From: Ignavibacteriota bacterium
Lineage (GTDB): Bacteria > Bacteroidota > Ignavibacteria > Tepidaquicellales > Tepidaquicellaceae
Assembly (NCBI GenBank): GCA_003135995.1
Contig: PNBM01000126.1
Coordinates: 4,206 to 18,286 of the forward strand
Direction: 5' to 3'
Length of the DNA stretch: 14,081 bases
Shown here one piece after another: positions 1 through 6,974 of the stretch. The translations under genes were made by a program, and so were the position numbers. Each line of letters opens with the position of its first letter. The first letter of the stretch is position 1. The notes below the pieces were generated by a model, which was not told the origin of the DNA, did not search any database, and saw only the letters and a program-made list of their open reading frames with translations.

Positions 1-22
1 GAAAATGATTTTATTGAAATAA
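1..22 (+). CDS. 3' end of an upstream T9SS-sorted protein gene (partial)
   Basis: Only the last codons are in the window. Read from base 2, they give K-M-I-L-L-K followed by TAA at 20-22. This is the same ending as the complete T9SS cargo gene downstream (R-M-I-L-L-K, stop 1393-1395). The 22 bases to the stop match that gene at 19 of 22 positions. In type A sorting domains the chain normally ends with a short basic/hydrophobic stretch of this kind, so the upstream gene is inferred to be another secreted protein carrying the same sorting domain. Its cargo part is outside the window and its function cannot be told. The same hairpin element follows both stops at the same 5-nt distance. Confidence 0.6.
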
Positions 23-27
23 TTAAA

Positions 28-68
28 GTTGTTGGTGACGCCAAAGAACGGCTAACACCAACAACGGC
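28..68. repeat. Hairpin repeat, copy 1 (after upstream T9SS gene)
   Basis: A perfect 10-bp stem (GTTGTTGGTG at 28-37 with CACCAACAAC at 56-65) encloses an 18-nt loop, which itself contains GCC/GGC arms around AAAGAAC. A closely related sequence lies at 1401-1440. Both copies start exactly 5 nt after the stop codon of a T9SS sorting-domain gene and both end in AACGGC. There is no T-tract after the stem, so it is not a standard intrinsic terminator. It may still act as a 3' end or mRNA-stability element, or be a dispersed repeat carried with the sorting-domain module. Confidence 0.7.
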
Positions 69-108
69 ATAAAAAATATAAAAACGCTCTTAACAAAAAT
101 TTTTTATT

Positions 109-1395
109 ATGAAAAAAATAATTGTTTTTTTGTTTTCGATTTTAATAATATTACTCTCCAAAAATATATACTCTCAAGGCGGGTGGATACAGCAAAATTC
201 TGGATGTAGCTCTAATCTTACTTCTATATTTATTCTGGATAGTTCTACAATTTACGTAGTCGGTTATGGTTCAAGAATAATAAAAACTACAAATGGAGGT
301 AATAATTGGAACATTTTAAATTCAGGAATCTCATCAAATTATTGGTCTGTTTGGTTTTTAAATCAAAATACCGGTTTAATAATAGGAGACAATATTTTAA
401 TAAGAACTACAAATGGAGGAATTAATTGGAATCAAAGTCCATTAATCCATGAGTTCGCACGTGATTTAATTTTTTTTAATTCAAATACTGGTTATATGTA
501 TTGTGAAGGTGTTGTTGGGTATTATCCTTATTTTTACATTTCAAAATCGACTAATGCAGGTGTTAGTTGGTTTGATGTAAGTTCTTGGTTAGGTTCAGAG
601 GAAGGTTCGTACTTTTGTGATATTAATAATGGATATATTAGCGGTTATAATAATATATACAAAACTGTCAATTCTTGCTTAAATTGGACATTTATTTCAA
701 CTGGCACATACGCTTATAATTATGTTCTAAATTTTTTAAATGTTGATACTGGTTATATTGCTTCAGGTGATGATCTTAATCCATTTTATATAAGAAAAAC
801 TACTGATGGTGGATATAGTTGGAGCAATTTATATCAAATCACCACTCCAATATTTGCAGGTTATTTTATAAATTCTTTAACAGGTTTTATTGGTAGAAAT
901 AATATATTAAAAACTACTAATGGAGGTTATAATTGGTATATTCAATCAAGTTCATACAATACTATTTTATATGAAATTAAATTTATAAACCAACTAACTG
1001 GATTTGCTATTGGAGATAATGGAATTATTCTTAAAACAACGAATGGTGGAGAATCTACAGGAATAAGTCCGATTAATAATAATATTCCTTCTGATTTCTC
1101 CCTTTCCCAGAACTACCCGAATCCGTTTAATCCGACGACGAAGATAAAGTTTGATATTCCTGTGGATTCCCGCATTCGCGGGAATGACAGAGGACGTGTG
1201 GTCGGGAGTGACAGGGTAGTTCTTAGAGTTTACGACATTCTCGGAAAAGAAATTGAAACACTTGTGAATGAAAAATTAAATCCTGGAACGTATGAAGTTA
1301 CTTTTGATGCATCGAAGTATCCAAGCGGAGTTTATTTTTATAGGTTGATTACGGATAATTTTACAGATACAAAGAGAATGATTTTGTTGAAATGA
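109..1395 (+). CDS. Secreted YCF48-like repeat protein with T9SS type A sorting domain
   Basis: A 428-aa protein probably exported by Sec and then passed across the outer membrane by the type IX secretion system. Residues 1-22 form a signal peptide (Lys-Lys, long hydrophobic core). Residues 25-315 hold about seven degenerate repeats centred on T-T-N-G-G-x-N-W (near 60, 100, 147, 186, 231, 270, 310), each followed by a strand and an N-x-x-T-G-[FY] turn. This is the pattern of YCF48/BNR-like beta-propellers. Residues 330-428 are the C-terminal sorting domain: SLSQNYPNPFNPTTKIKF, then VYDILGKEIETLV, GTYEV, SGVYFYRL and a final MILLK. Residues 352-370 are an unusual insert encoded by a palindromic repeat. 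The cargo part is visibly more AT-rich than the sorting domain. The ligand or enzymatic role of the propeller is unknown. The start is set by the signal peptide; no clear Shine-Dalgarno precedes it. Confidence 0.85.
   Translation: MKKIIVFLFSILIILLSKNIYSQGGWIQQNSGCSSNLTSIFILDSSTIYVVGYGSRIIKTTNGGNNWNILNSGISSNYWSVWFLNQNTGLIIGDNILIRTTNGGINWNQSPLIHEFARDLIFFNSNTGYMYCEGVVGYYPYFYISKSTNAGVSWFDVSSWLGSEEGSYFCDINNGYISGYNNIYKTVNSCLNWTFISTGTYAYNYVLNFLNVDTGYIASGDDLNPFYIRKTTDGGYSWSNLYQITTPIFAGYFINSLTGFIGRNNILKTTNGGYNWYIQSSSYNTILYEIKFINQLTGFAIGDNGIILKTTNGGESTGISPINNNIPSDFSLSQNYPNPFNPTTKIKFDIPVDSRIRGNDRGRVVGSDRVVLRVYDILGKEIETLVNEKLNPGTYEVTFDASKYPSGVYFYRLITDNFTDTKRMILLK
1162..1218 (+). repeat. dRS3-like palindromic repeat inserted in frame in the sorting domain
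   Basis: The 57-nt stretch encodes 19 residues, V-D-S-R-I-R-G-N-D-R-G-R-V-V-G-S-D-R-V. They fall between the FDIP strand and the VLRVYDILG strand of the sorting domain, where family members normally have only a short turn. Its core, ATTCCCGCATTCGCGGGAAT at 1166-1185, is an 8-bp perfect stem with a 4-nt loop. It matches the ATTCCC-N8-GGGAAT pattern known as dRS3 in Neisseria and seen as dispersed intergenic repeats in many bacteria. The 3' half (GGGAATGACAG, then GGGAGTGACAG) looks like two nested partial copies. The length is a multiple of three, so the frame is kept. That it is an insertion is inferred from family comparison. Confidence 0.7.
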
Positions 1396-1400
1396 AATTT

Positions 1401-1440
1401 GTTGTTGGTGGTACCAAAGAGCAGCCAACACCATAACGGC
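1401..1440. repeat. Hairpin repeat, copy 2 (after the complete T9SS gene)
   Basis: Second copy of the element at 28-68, about four fifths identical, with CCAAAGA, AACACCA and a final AACGGC conserved. The 5' arm GTTGTTGGTG is unchanged. The 3' arm has become CACCATAAC, with one base lost and one changed, so the stem is now interrupted by a bulge. It begins 5 nt after the stop codon, as in copy 1. No T-tract follows. Confidence 0.65.
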
Positions 1441-1473
1441 GAATGATACATTGTAAGTTTCATAGGGCATGGG

Positions 1474-1498
1474 ATCCCCGACAGGAGCATTCGGGGAT
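1474..1498. repeat. Intergenic palindrome ATCCCCGA / TCGGGGAT
   Basis: A perfect 8-bp stem, ATCCCCGA (1474-1481) with TCGGGGAT (1491-1498), flanks a 9-nt loop and is followed by GACAC. The layout (GATCCCCG ... CGGGGATGACA) parallels the palindrome inside the preceding gene (ATTCCCGC ... GCGGGAATGACA). It is probably a diverged member of the same dispersed repeat type. It is much more GC-rich than its surroundings. No T-tract follows, so a terminator role is not supported. Confidence 0.6.
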
Positions 1499-1508
1499 GA
1501 CACTTCTC

Positions 1509-1529
1509 AAATAACAAATAACAAATAAC
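1509..1529. repeat. Tandem heptamer AAATAAC x3
   Basis: Three exact AAATAAC units stand head to tail, followed by a decayed A-rich unit. This is a short tandem repeat of the type that grows and shrinks by slippage. It is intergenic and more than 180 bases upstream of the next gene start, and no function is visible. Confidence 0.7.
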
Positions 1530-1718
1530 AAAAAGCAAATACCAGCATTCATCATATTCTTTCAGCGCATATCTGCGGCAAAAGCTCTAATACTTTTCGT
1601 TTAAATTCGAGTCGAAAGTTCTTTTCTCATTTTACACTCAGAATTTGAATTTCTTATATCAAATAAAATGAATAAATTAAAATTCAATACATTTTTATTA
1701 AAGTAAATCTAAACATAT

Positions 1719-2366
1719 ATGAAGATATTTATTGACACCGCCAATCTAAAAGAAATTAAAGAAGCCGCTGATATGGGGTTGCTTGATGGCGTTACAACTA
1801 ATCCCTCCCTCGTCGCGAAGGAAGGTCACAAAGATTTCAGAGAAATGCTTTTGAAAATCTGTGAAATGGTCGATGGCGATATTAGTGCGGAAGTAGTTTC
1901 AGTTACTTGTGATGAAATGCTTAAAGAAGGCCGTGAATTAGCCAAGATTCACCCGAATATCGTTGTTAAAGTTCCATTAATAAAAGAAGGCTTAAAAGCA
2001 GTTAAAATTTTTAAAGAAGAAGGAATCAGAACTAACGTGACTTTGTGCTTCTCCCCGTCACAGGCTGTTCTCGCCGCAAAAGCCGGCGCTTACATAGTAA
2101 GCCCGTTTGTCGGACGCCTCGATGATATCTCTATAAACGGAATGGATTTGATTGCACAAATCGTAAATATTTACAAAAATTTTAATTATGAAACACAGGT
2201 TCTGGTAGCTTCAGTCCGCCACCCGCTTCATTTCGTTGATGCCTGCATGATTGGCGCTGATATATGCACAATGCCTTTTAAAGTAATTGACCAGCTTGTA
2301 AAACATCCGCTGACAGATATCGGTCTGGATAAATTCTTAGCCGACTGGAAAAAATTAAGCAAATAA
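1719..2366 (+). CDS. tal: Transaldolase, TalC/FSA-like short form
   Basis: A 215-aa single-domain TIM barrel of the short transaldolase / fructose-6-phosphate aldolase family, full length for the group. It moves a three-carbon dihydroxyacetone unit between sugar phosphates in the non-oxidative pentose phosphate pathway, in the cytoplasm. Visible landmarks are the start [22 protein letters not shown] (residues 23-31), the Schiff-base lysine K84 in [18 protein letters not shown] (105-116) and SPFVGRLDD (128-136). The residue matching Tyr131 of E. coli FsaA is Phe130 here. Phe at this site is typical of true transaldolases, so transaldolase activity is favoured over F6P aldolase activity. The ATG at 1719 gives the canonical N-terminus. 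gcvT follows after 30 nt, so the two are probably cotranscribed up to the terminator at 3512-3547. Confidence 0.93.
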   Translation: MKIFIDTANLKEIKEAADMGLLDGVTTNPSLVAKEGHKDFREMLLKICEMVDGDISAEVVSVTCDEMLKEGRELAKIHPNIVVKVPLIKEGLKAVKIFKEEGIRTNVTLCFSPSQAVLAAKAGAYIVSPFVGRLDDISINGMDLIAQIVNIYKNFNYETQVLVASVRHPLHFVDACMIGADICTMPFKVIDQLVKHPLTDIGLDKFLADWKKLSK

Positions 2367-2396
2367 TAAATAATTTTATAAATTTTATAATTGAAT

Positions 2397-3479
2397 ATGA
2401 AAAAAACAGCTTTTAATGAAATGCATAAAAAACACGGTGCGAAGCTTGTAGAGTTTGCAGGATTCGAAATGCCCGTTCAATATGAAGGCATAATTGCGGA
2501 ACATAAAGCAGTGCGTGAATCAGTAGGTGTGTTCGACGTTTCCCATATGGGTGAAGTTGAAGTTCGCGGAAAAGACGCTTTTGCATACGTTCAGAAATTA
2601 ACTACGAACGATATTACAGTTTTACATAAAGGTAAAGTTCAGTATTCTTCTATGTGTTACAGGGACGGCGGAATGGTTGATGACCTTCTTGTTTATCATT
2701 GCGGAGATTATTATCTGCTCGTTATTAATGCCGCTAATGTTGATAAGGATTTTAAATGGATGCAGGAAAATGTTTTCGGTGACGTTGTTCTTGATAATAT
2801 TTCGGATAAAATTTCACAGCTTGCTATTCAGGGTCCGAATGCGGAGAAGGTTCTTCAAAAGCTTACAGATACTGATTTGAGCAAGATTGAATATTACAAT
2901 TTTGAATTCGGAAAAATGGCAGGCGAAGATGTTATAATTTCACATACAGGTTACACGGGTGAAAAAGTTTGCTTTGAAATTTATTCTTCATCTGATATTG
3001 CAAAGTCGGAAGCTATGTGGAAAGCAATTTTTGATGCAGGAAAAGAATTTAATATTAAACCGATTGGACTTGGTGCACGCGATACATTGAGACTTGAATA
3101 TGCTTTCAGGCTTTACGGAAATGATATGGATGAAAAAACAAATCCGCTCGAAGCAAGTCTGGGCTGGATTACAAAGCTCGATAAGGGCGATTTCATTGGT
3201 CGTGATGCTATTTTGAAAAGCAAAGAAGCCGGACTGAAGAGGAAGCTCGTTGGTTTTATAGTAGATGATAAAATGGTTGCAAGGCACGGACAGGAAGTTT
3301 ATTCGGGAGATAAAAAAATCGGTTTTGTTGCAAGCGGTTCTCCTTCACCGATGCTCGGAAAAAATATCGGAACAGCTTCCGTTGAAACAGCATATGCTAA
3401 GATTGGAAATGAAATAGAAGTTGATGTAAGAGGGAAAAAGATAAAAGCGAAGATTGTCAAGACTCCGTTTCTTGTTTAA
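2397..3479 (+). CDS. gcvT: Aminomethyltransferase (glycine cleavage system T protein)
   Basis: A 360-aa cytoplasmic protein. It takes the aminomethyl group from the lipoyl arm of GcvH, releases ammonia and passes the methylene to tetrahydrofolate. Family landmarks in order: KKTAFNEMHKKHGAKLVEFAGFEMPVQY at the start, FDVSHMGEVEV (46-56), GGMVDDLLVY (91-100) with the Asp95-Asp96 pair at the catalytic/folate site, IQGPNA, SHTGYTGEKVCFEIY, GLGARDTLRLEYAFRLYG, and PLEASLGW. A TTG six bases upstream could extend the protein by two residues, but the ATG at 2397 gives the usual start and is preferred. The spacer before it contains two tandem AATTTTATA units and no clear Shine-Dalgarno. No gcvH or gcvP is in the window, so the rest of the complex must be encoded elsewhere. 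Confidence 0.95.
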   Translation: MKKTAFNEMHKKHGAKLVEFAGFEMPVQYEGIIAEHKAVRESVGVFDVSHMGEVEVRGKDAFAYVQKLTTNDITVLHKGKVQYSSMCYRDGGMVDDLLVYHCGDYYLLVINAANVDKDFKWMQENVFGDVVLDNISDKISQLAIQGPNAEKVLQKLTDTDLSKIEYYNFEFGKMAGEDVIISHTGYTGEKVCFEIYSSSDIAKSEAMWKAIFDAGKEFNIKPIGLGARDTLRLEYAFRLYGNDMDEKTNPLEASLGWITKLDKGDFIGRDAILKSKEAGLKRKLVGFIVDDKMVARHGQEVYSGDKKIGFVASGSPSPMLGKNIGTASVETAYAKIGNEIEVDVRGKKIKAKIVKTPFLV

Positions 3480-3511
3480 ACAGGGAATTGATTTTATATA
3501 TAATGGGTTGT

Positions 3512-3547
3512 GTAAAAAAGGGGAGCAGTTCCTCTTTTTTACTTTTT
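3512..3547 (+). terminator. Rho-independent terminator after gcvT
   Basis: A 13-bp stem (3512-3524 with 3530-3542) is formed of GTAAAAAAGGGGA and TCCTCTTTTTTAC, with one G-T wobble and a 5-nt loop GCAGT. It is followed by TTTTT. It sits 32 nt after the gcvT stop and before the next gene, so it closes the transaldolase-gcvT unit. The A-rich 5' arm would also let it function in the reverse direction. Confidence 0.85.
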
Positions 3548-3568
3548 ATTTAAAGAGAAATATTTTAT

Positions 3569-4363
3569 ATGCCTAAAGTAGAAATATATTTAGCGCAATC
3601 GTTAATAAAAGATGATATGACATTTAAAGATAAAAATGTCATCATCATTGATGTTCTGAGAGCTACATCAACTATGACGGTTGCATTGGCGAACGGAGCA
3701 AAAGAAATTATTCCTGCCGAGTCGGTTTCGACTGCGGCAAGAATAGCCCGCGGTTCGACAAATTCAATGCTTTGCGGAGAAAGAGGAAGTAAAATCATTG
3801 AAGGATTCGACCACGGGAATTCTCCGCTTGAATTTAAACCTGAAATAATAAACGGCAAATCGTTAATTTTCAGTACAACCAACGGAACATTGCCAATCGT
3901 CAAATCAAAGCTTGCGAAATCCTGTGTACTGGCGAGTTTCCTTAATTTGTCAAAAGTAATCGAGTATATTAAGAATCTGAAAGAAGATATAACTTTGGTT
4001 TGCTCGGGGAAATTAAATAATTTCTGTCTTGAAGATGCCGTATGCGCCGGTGTTATAATTAAAAAGTTACTGGAAGAAGATGGGAATATTGAAATTAATG
4101 ACCCTGAATATGCCGCACTCGAACTCAGCAAATTGTTTGTTTTAAAAGGAAATAAAATTCTTCCGGAGAAGATTTTAGAACTTCTGAAAATTTCCGAACA
4201 CGGAAAATATTTAAGCTCGGTCGGATTTAAAAAAGACCTCGAGTTTTGTTCAAAAGTTGATACATATCCTTTTATACCTATGTACATAAAGGGTGCGATT
4301 AGATTGAAAGAAAAAATTGAAGATGAAACGAATATAAAAGCACAGATGAAAAAGATAAAGTAG
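3569..4363 (+). CDS. comB: Probable 2-phosphosulfolactate phosphatase (ComB family)
   Basis: A 264-aa protein of the ComB family, whose characterised archaeal member removes phosphate from 2-phosphosulfolactate (Mg-dependent) in coenzyme M synthesis. The family signature is clear: VIIIDVLRATST (24-35, with Asp28 and Arg31), LCGERGSKIIEGFDHGNSP (68-86), FSTTNGT (101-107) and CSGKLNNFCLEDAVCAG (145-161). Length is near the usual 230-260. Bacterial members occur in organisms with no known coenzyme M pathway, so the true substrate here is uncertain. Sulfolactate or another sulfonate metabolism is possible. It follows the gcvT terminator, so it needs its own promoter, and ftsK starts 27 nt after its stop. 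The family assignment is firm; the function is inferred. Confidence 0.88.
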   Translation: MPKVEIYLAQSLIKDDMTFKDKNVIIIDVLRATSTMTVALANGAKEIIPAESVSTAARIARGSTNSMLCGERGSKIIEGFDHGNSPLEFKPEIINGKSLIFSTTNGTLPIVKSKLAKSCVLASFLNLSKVIEYIKNLKEDITLVCSGKLNNFCLEDAVCAGVIIKKLLEEDGNIEINDPEYAALELSKLFVLKGNKILPEKILELLKISEHGKYLSSVGFKKDLEFCSKVDTYPFIPMYIKGAIRLKEKIEDETNIKAQMKKIK

Positions 4364-4390
4364 CTCTTTAAATTTGACTAAAAGAAATAA

Positions 4391-6937
4391 ATGAACAAGC
4401 GTTACAAATCAAAACTTACCGAAGAAAGAAAAAATAAAAACGGTAATACCGGCAGAAAAAAAACTAAAGAAGAATTCAGTATTCCGGTCGATATTAAAAA
4501 ACAATTTGCCGGATTTCTTCTGATTCTTTTCGGTATACTTTTATTATCCGCAATTATTTCTTATTCAGATAAAGACCAGGCTAACCTGAACAGGATAGAT
4601 ATCAGAAGCATCTTCCGCAGCGAAACATATACAAACAATCCGATGCAGAACTGGCTTGGCTTAGCCGGTGCATTTATTTCAAATTTTCTCATCAATGATG
4701 TTCTTGGTTATTTTACAGTAATTGTTTCACTGATAGTTATTTCATTCGGATGGATGATATTCAGAAGAAAACCAATGTATCGCTTCGTTACAATCAGTAT
4801 TTATTCGGTTTTATTAATGATTTCTCTTGCGGCTTCATCGGGAGTATTGAGAATTTTTATCGGGAAAAATAATTTTCCTTCCAGGTTTAGCGGGGTAGTG
4901 GGAGATTTTCTCGGGAGTATAGTTTACCAGTTGCTCGGGAGTGTGGGTGCTTCGCTGTTCTTTTTGCTTTGCTTATCTGCAATCGTGGTTTTGATTATTG
5001 ACGGAAATATCCTGAAATCTCTTGCAAGATTAAAGTTATTATATGAAAAGATAAAAGAAAATTTCAGGTCGGAAAAAAAGAAACTTGTAACTAAAGCTGA
5101 AGATAAGAAAAAAGAAAAAGCCGAAGAGACTGAAAAACAAATCAATCCCGAAGACGCGAAAATTCTTGAAGCTATAAAGAAAGAGCGCGAAAGAATTCAG
5201 AAATTAAAAAGCGGCAAGGATGAAGAAACCGAAGTCCTGATTAAGGAAACGGAAATTAACAGACCTAAAACAGATGCTCCTGTTGAAAAAATAACCGCAC
5301 CAAAAGAAAAGAAAGAAAAAAAAGGTGTTGATTTAGATAAATTACTGGTTAAAGAAGAAAAGAAAGAGGACATCTCTGAAATAGATATTAATCCCGAGAA
5401 TTCCAATGATACCGATGAAATGAAAAATTTACAGGAAGATGATTTTATTGAGGAGAAGCTTGAGGACTATATTTTGCCTACACTTGATTTACTTGATGAA
5501 CCTACAAAAGAGGAATTCGAAGTTATCCCTGATGACGAGCTTTCCAGGAACGGAAGACTTCTGCAGGAAAAACTTCTAAAATTCGGAATTGAAATTGAGA
5601 AAGTATTTGCAACTCCCGGACCCGTTGTCACACTTTACGAATTAATCCCGGCACCTGAGGTAAAGCTGTCTAAAATAGAATCACTGCAGGATGATATTGC
5701 TCTTGCGATGAAAGCAAAAGGAATAAGAATGATAATTCCTATTCCCGGCAAAGGCACAGTGGGCGTTGAAATTCCGAACAGTAAAGCTCAGATAGTAAGA
5801 ATCAAAAGCATCTTATCATCTCAGAAATTCACCGAGACTCATAAGAGAATGACAGTTGCATTCGGGAAAATGATTGATGGAGAGATATTTATTGATGACC
5901 TTTCAAAAATGCCGCACGTTCTGATAGCAGGCGCGACAGGTTCGGGAAAGTCAGTTGGAATAAATACTCTTATTGCAAGTCTTTTATATAAGCTTCACCC
6001 TTCGGATTTAAAGTTTGTTTTAATCGACCCGAAAAAAATTGAATTAAGCCTTTATAAAAAATTAAGAAATCATTTTATAGCAACTTCAACGGATATCAAC
6101 GAAAGCATAGTTACGAGTCCTTCAAATGCAGTATCGATTTTGAAAAGTGTCGAGCTTGAAATGGAGCAAAGGTACGACAAGCTTGCAAATGCGGGCGTCA
6201 GAAATATAGATGCTTACAATCAAAAATATAAAGACGGGTTACTGAAAAATAACGAAGTTATAAGACACAAAAAAATGCCTTACATAGTTGTTATAATAGA
6301 TGAGCTTGCAGATTTGATGATTACAGCTAAACGTGATATAGAAGACCCGATAACTCGTGTTGCTCAAATGGCGAGAGCAGTCGGAATTCATTTAATTGTT
6401 GCTACACAAAGACCATCCGTCGATGTTATTACGGGTGTTATTAAAGCGAACTTCCCTGTAAGGATAGCATATCAGGTCGCTTCGAAAATAGATTCGCGTA
6501 CAATTCTGGATATGGGCGGGGCTGATGCGCTGTTGAGAAATGGTGATATGCTTTATATGTCTTCAAATTCTCCTAAGCCTATCAGGATACAGAATGCATA
6601 TATTTCGACCGAAGAATGCGAACGATTAGTTGATTTTATTAGCAATCAGAAAGGATATTCAAAACCATATCTGCTTCCTTCACTCGTAGAGAAACGTTAC
6701 AACGGAAACGGCGGTGGTGAAAGAGATGAAATGTTTGAAGATGCGGCGAGATTAATTATGAAACTTCAGCAATGCTCGACCTCTACGCTGCAAAGGCGCC
6801 TGAAACTTGGTTATGCGCGTGCAGCACGAATTGTTGACCAGATGGAAGCAGCCGGAATCGTTGGACCAAATCAGGGAGCGAAAGGAAGAGAAATACTTAT
6901 CTCAGAAGAAGACCTCGAAATGATTTTAAGTGATTAA
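4391..6937 (+). CDS. ftsK: DNA translocase FtsK/SpoIIIE
   Basis: An 848-aa septal DNA pump that moves and resolves chromosome termini during division, anchored in the inner membrane. The N-terminus is basic. Membrane segments lie near 39-58, 88-122 (long, perhaps two), 131-150 and 183-204. Residues 210-370 are a charged Lys/Glu-rich linker, likely partly coiled coil or disordered. The motor follows: an alpha domain (about 375-480), then the beta domain with Walker A GATGSGKS (514-521) and Walker B VVIIDE (Asp637-Glu638), then ATQRPSVDVITG and DSRTILDMGGADALL. The C-terminal gamma winged helix, DNA-orienting in known FtsK, is present at about 780-848 (STSTLQRRLKLGYARAARIV). All parts are intact, and the linker is short compared with E. 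coli FtsK. It is probably cotranscribed with comB. No good terminator follows the stop. Confidence 0.96.
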   Translation: MNKRYKSKLTEERKNKNGNTGRKKTKEEFSIPVDIKKQFAGFLLILFGILLLSAIISYSDKDQANLNRIDIRSIFRSETYTNNPMQNWLGLAGAFISNFLINDVLGYFTVIVSLIVISFGWMIFRRKPMYRFVTISIYSVLLMISLAASSGVLRIFIGKNNFPSRFSGVVGDFLGSIVYQLLGSVGASLFFLLCLSAIVVLIIDGNILKSLARLKLLYEKIKENFRSEKKKLVTKAEDKKKEKAEETEKQINPEDAKILEAIKKERERIQKLKSGKDEETEVLIKETEINRPKTDAPVEKITAPKEKKEKKGVDLDKLLVKEEKKEDISEIDINPENSNDTDEMKNLQEDDFIEEKLEDYILPTLDLLDEPTKEEFEVIPDDELSRNGRLLQEKLLKFGIEIEKVFATPGPVVTLYELIPAPEVKLSKIESLQDDIALAMKAKGIRMIIPIPGKGTVGVEIPNSKAQIVRIKSILSSQKFTETHKRMTVAFGKMIDGEIFIDDLSKMPHVLIAGATGSGKSVGINTLIASLLYKLHPSDLKFVLIDPKKIELSLYKKLRNHFIATSTDINESIVTSPSNAVSILKSVELEMEQRYDKLANAGVRNIDAYNQKYKDGLLKNNEVIRHKKMPYIVVIIDELADLMITAKRDIEDPITRVAQMARAVGIHLIVATQRPSVDVITGVIKANFPVRIAYQVASKIDSRTILDMGGADALLRNGDMLYMSSNSPKPIRIQNAYISTEECERLVDFISNQKGYSKPYLLPSLVEKRYNGNGGGERDEMFEDAARLIMKLQQCSTSTLQRRLKLGYARAARIVDQMEAAGIVGPNQGAKGREILISEEDLEMILSD

Positions 6938-6974
6938 AGAAATTCCGTACTTTTATTATTTAAAAAAGATTTTT

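Larger units (their letters stand above)
1396..1718. other. Gene-free intergenic region with small repeats
   Basis: These 323 bases contain no convincing gene. Short reading frames on the minus strand simply run through the repeats and resemble nothing. From left to right the region holds the second hairpin repeat (1401-1440), a GC-rich palindrome (1474-1498), three tandem AAATAAC units (1509-1529), and about 170 bases of AT-rich sequence leading to the transaldolase start. Any promoter for the transaldolase-gcvT pair should lie in that last part, but I could not pick out a box pair I would defend. Confidence 0.6.

Noticed and set aside
28..1440. Hairpins flanking the T9SS gene as integron attC sites of a gene cassette
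   Set aside because: The arms run GTT...AAC, the opposite order of the attC RYYYAAC...GTTRRRY core sites, and no integrase is seen. The fixed 5-nt distance to stop codons is a simpler description.
1276..1538. Two short minus-strand frames over the end of the T9SS gene and the repeats
   Set aside because: They overlap a conserved coding end and palindromic repeats, have no signal peptide or family pattern, and no plausible start context.
1557..1670. tRNA- or riboswitch-like segment (TTCGAGTC stretch before the transaldolase)
   Set aside because: No acceptor or anticodon stem can be closed around it, and the TTCGAGTCGAA is just a short local palindrome.
3565..4287. 240-codon open frame on the minus strand opposite comB
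   Set aside because: It is rich in Ser/Phe with no recognisable motif, lies fully antisense to a clearly conserved gene, and is explained by codon bias of the + strand gene.
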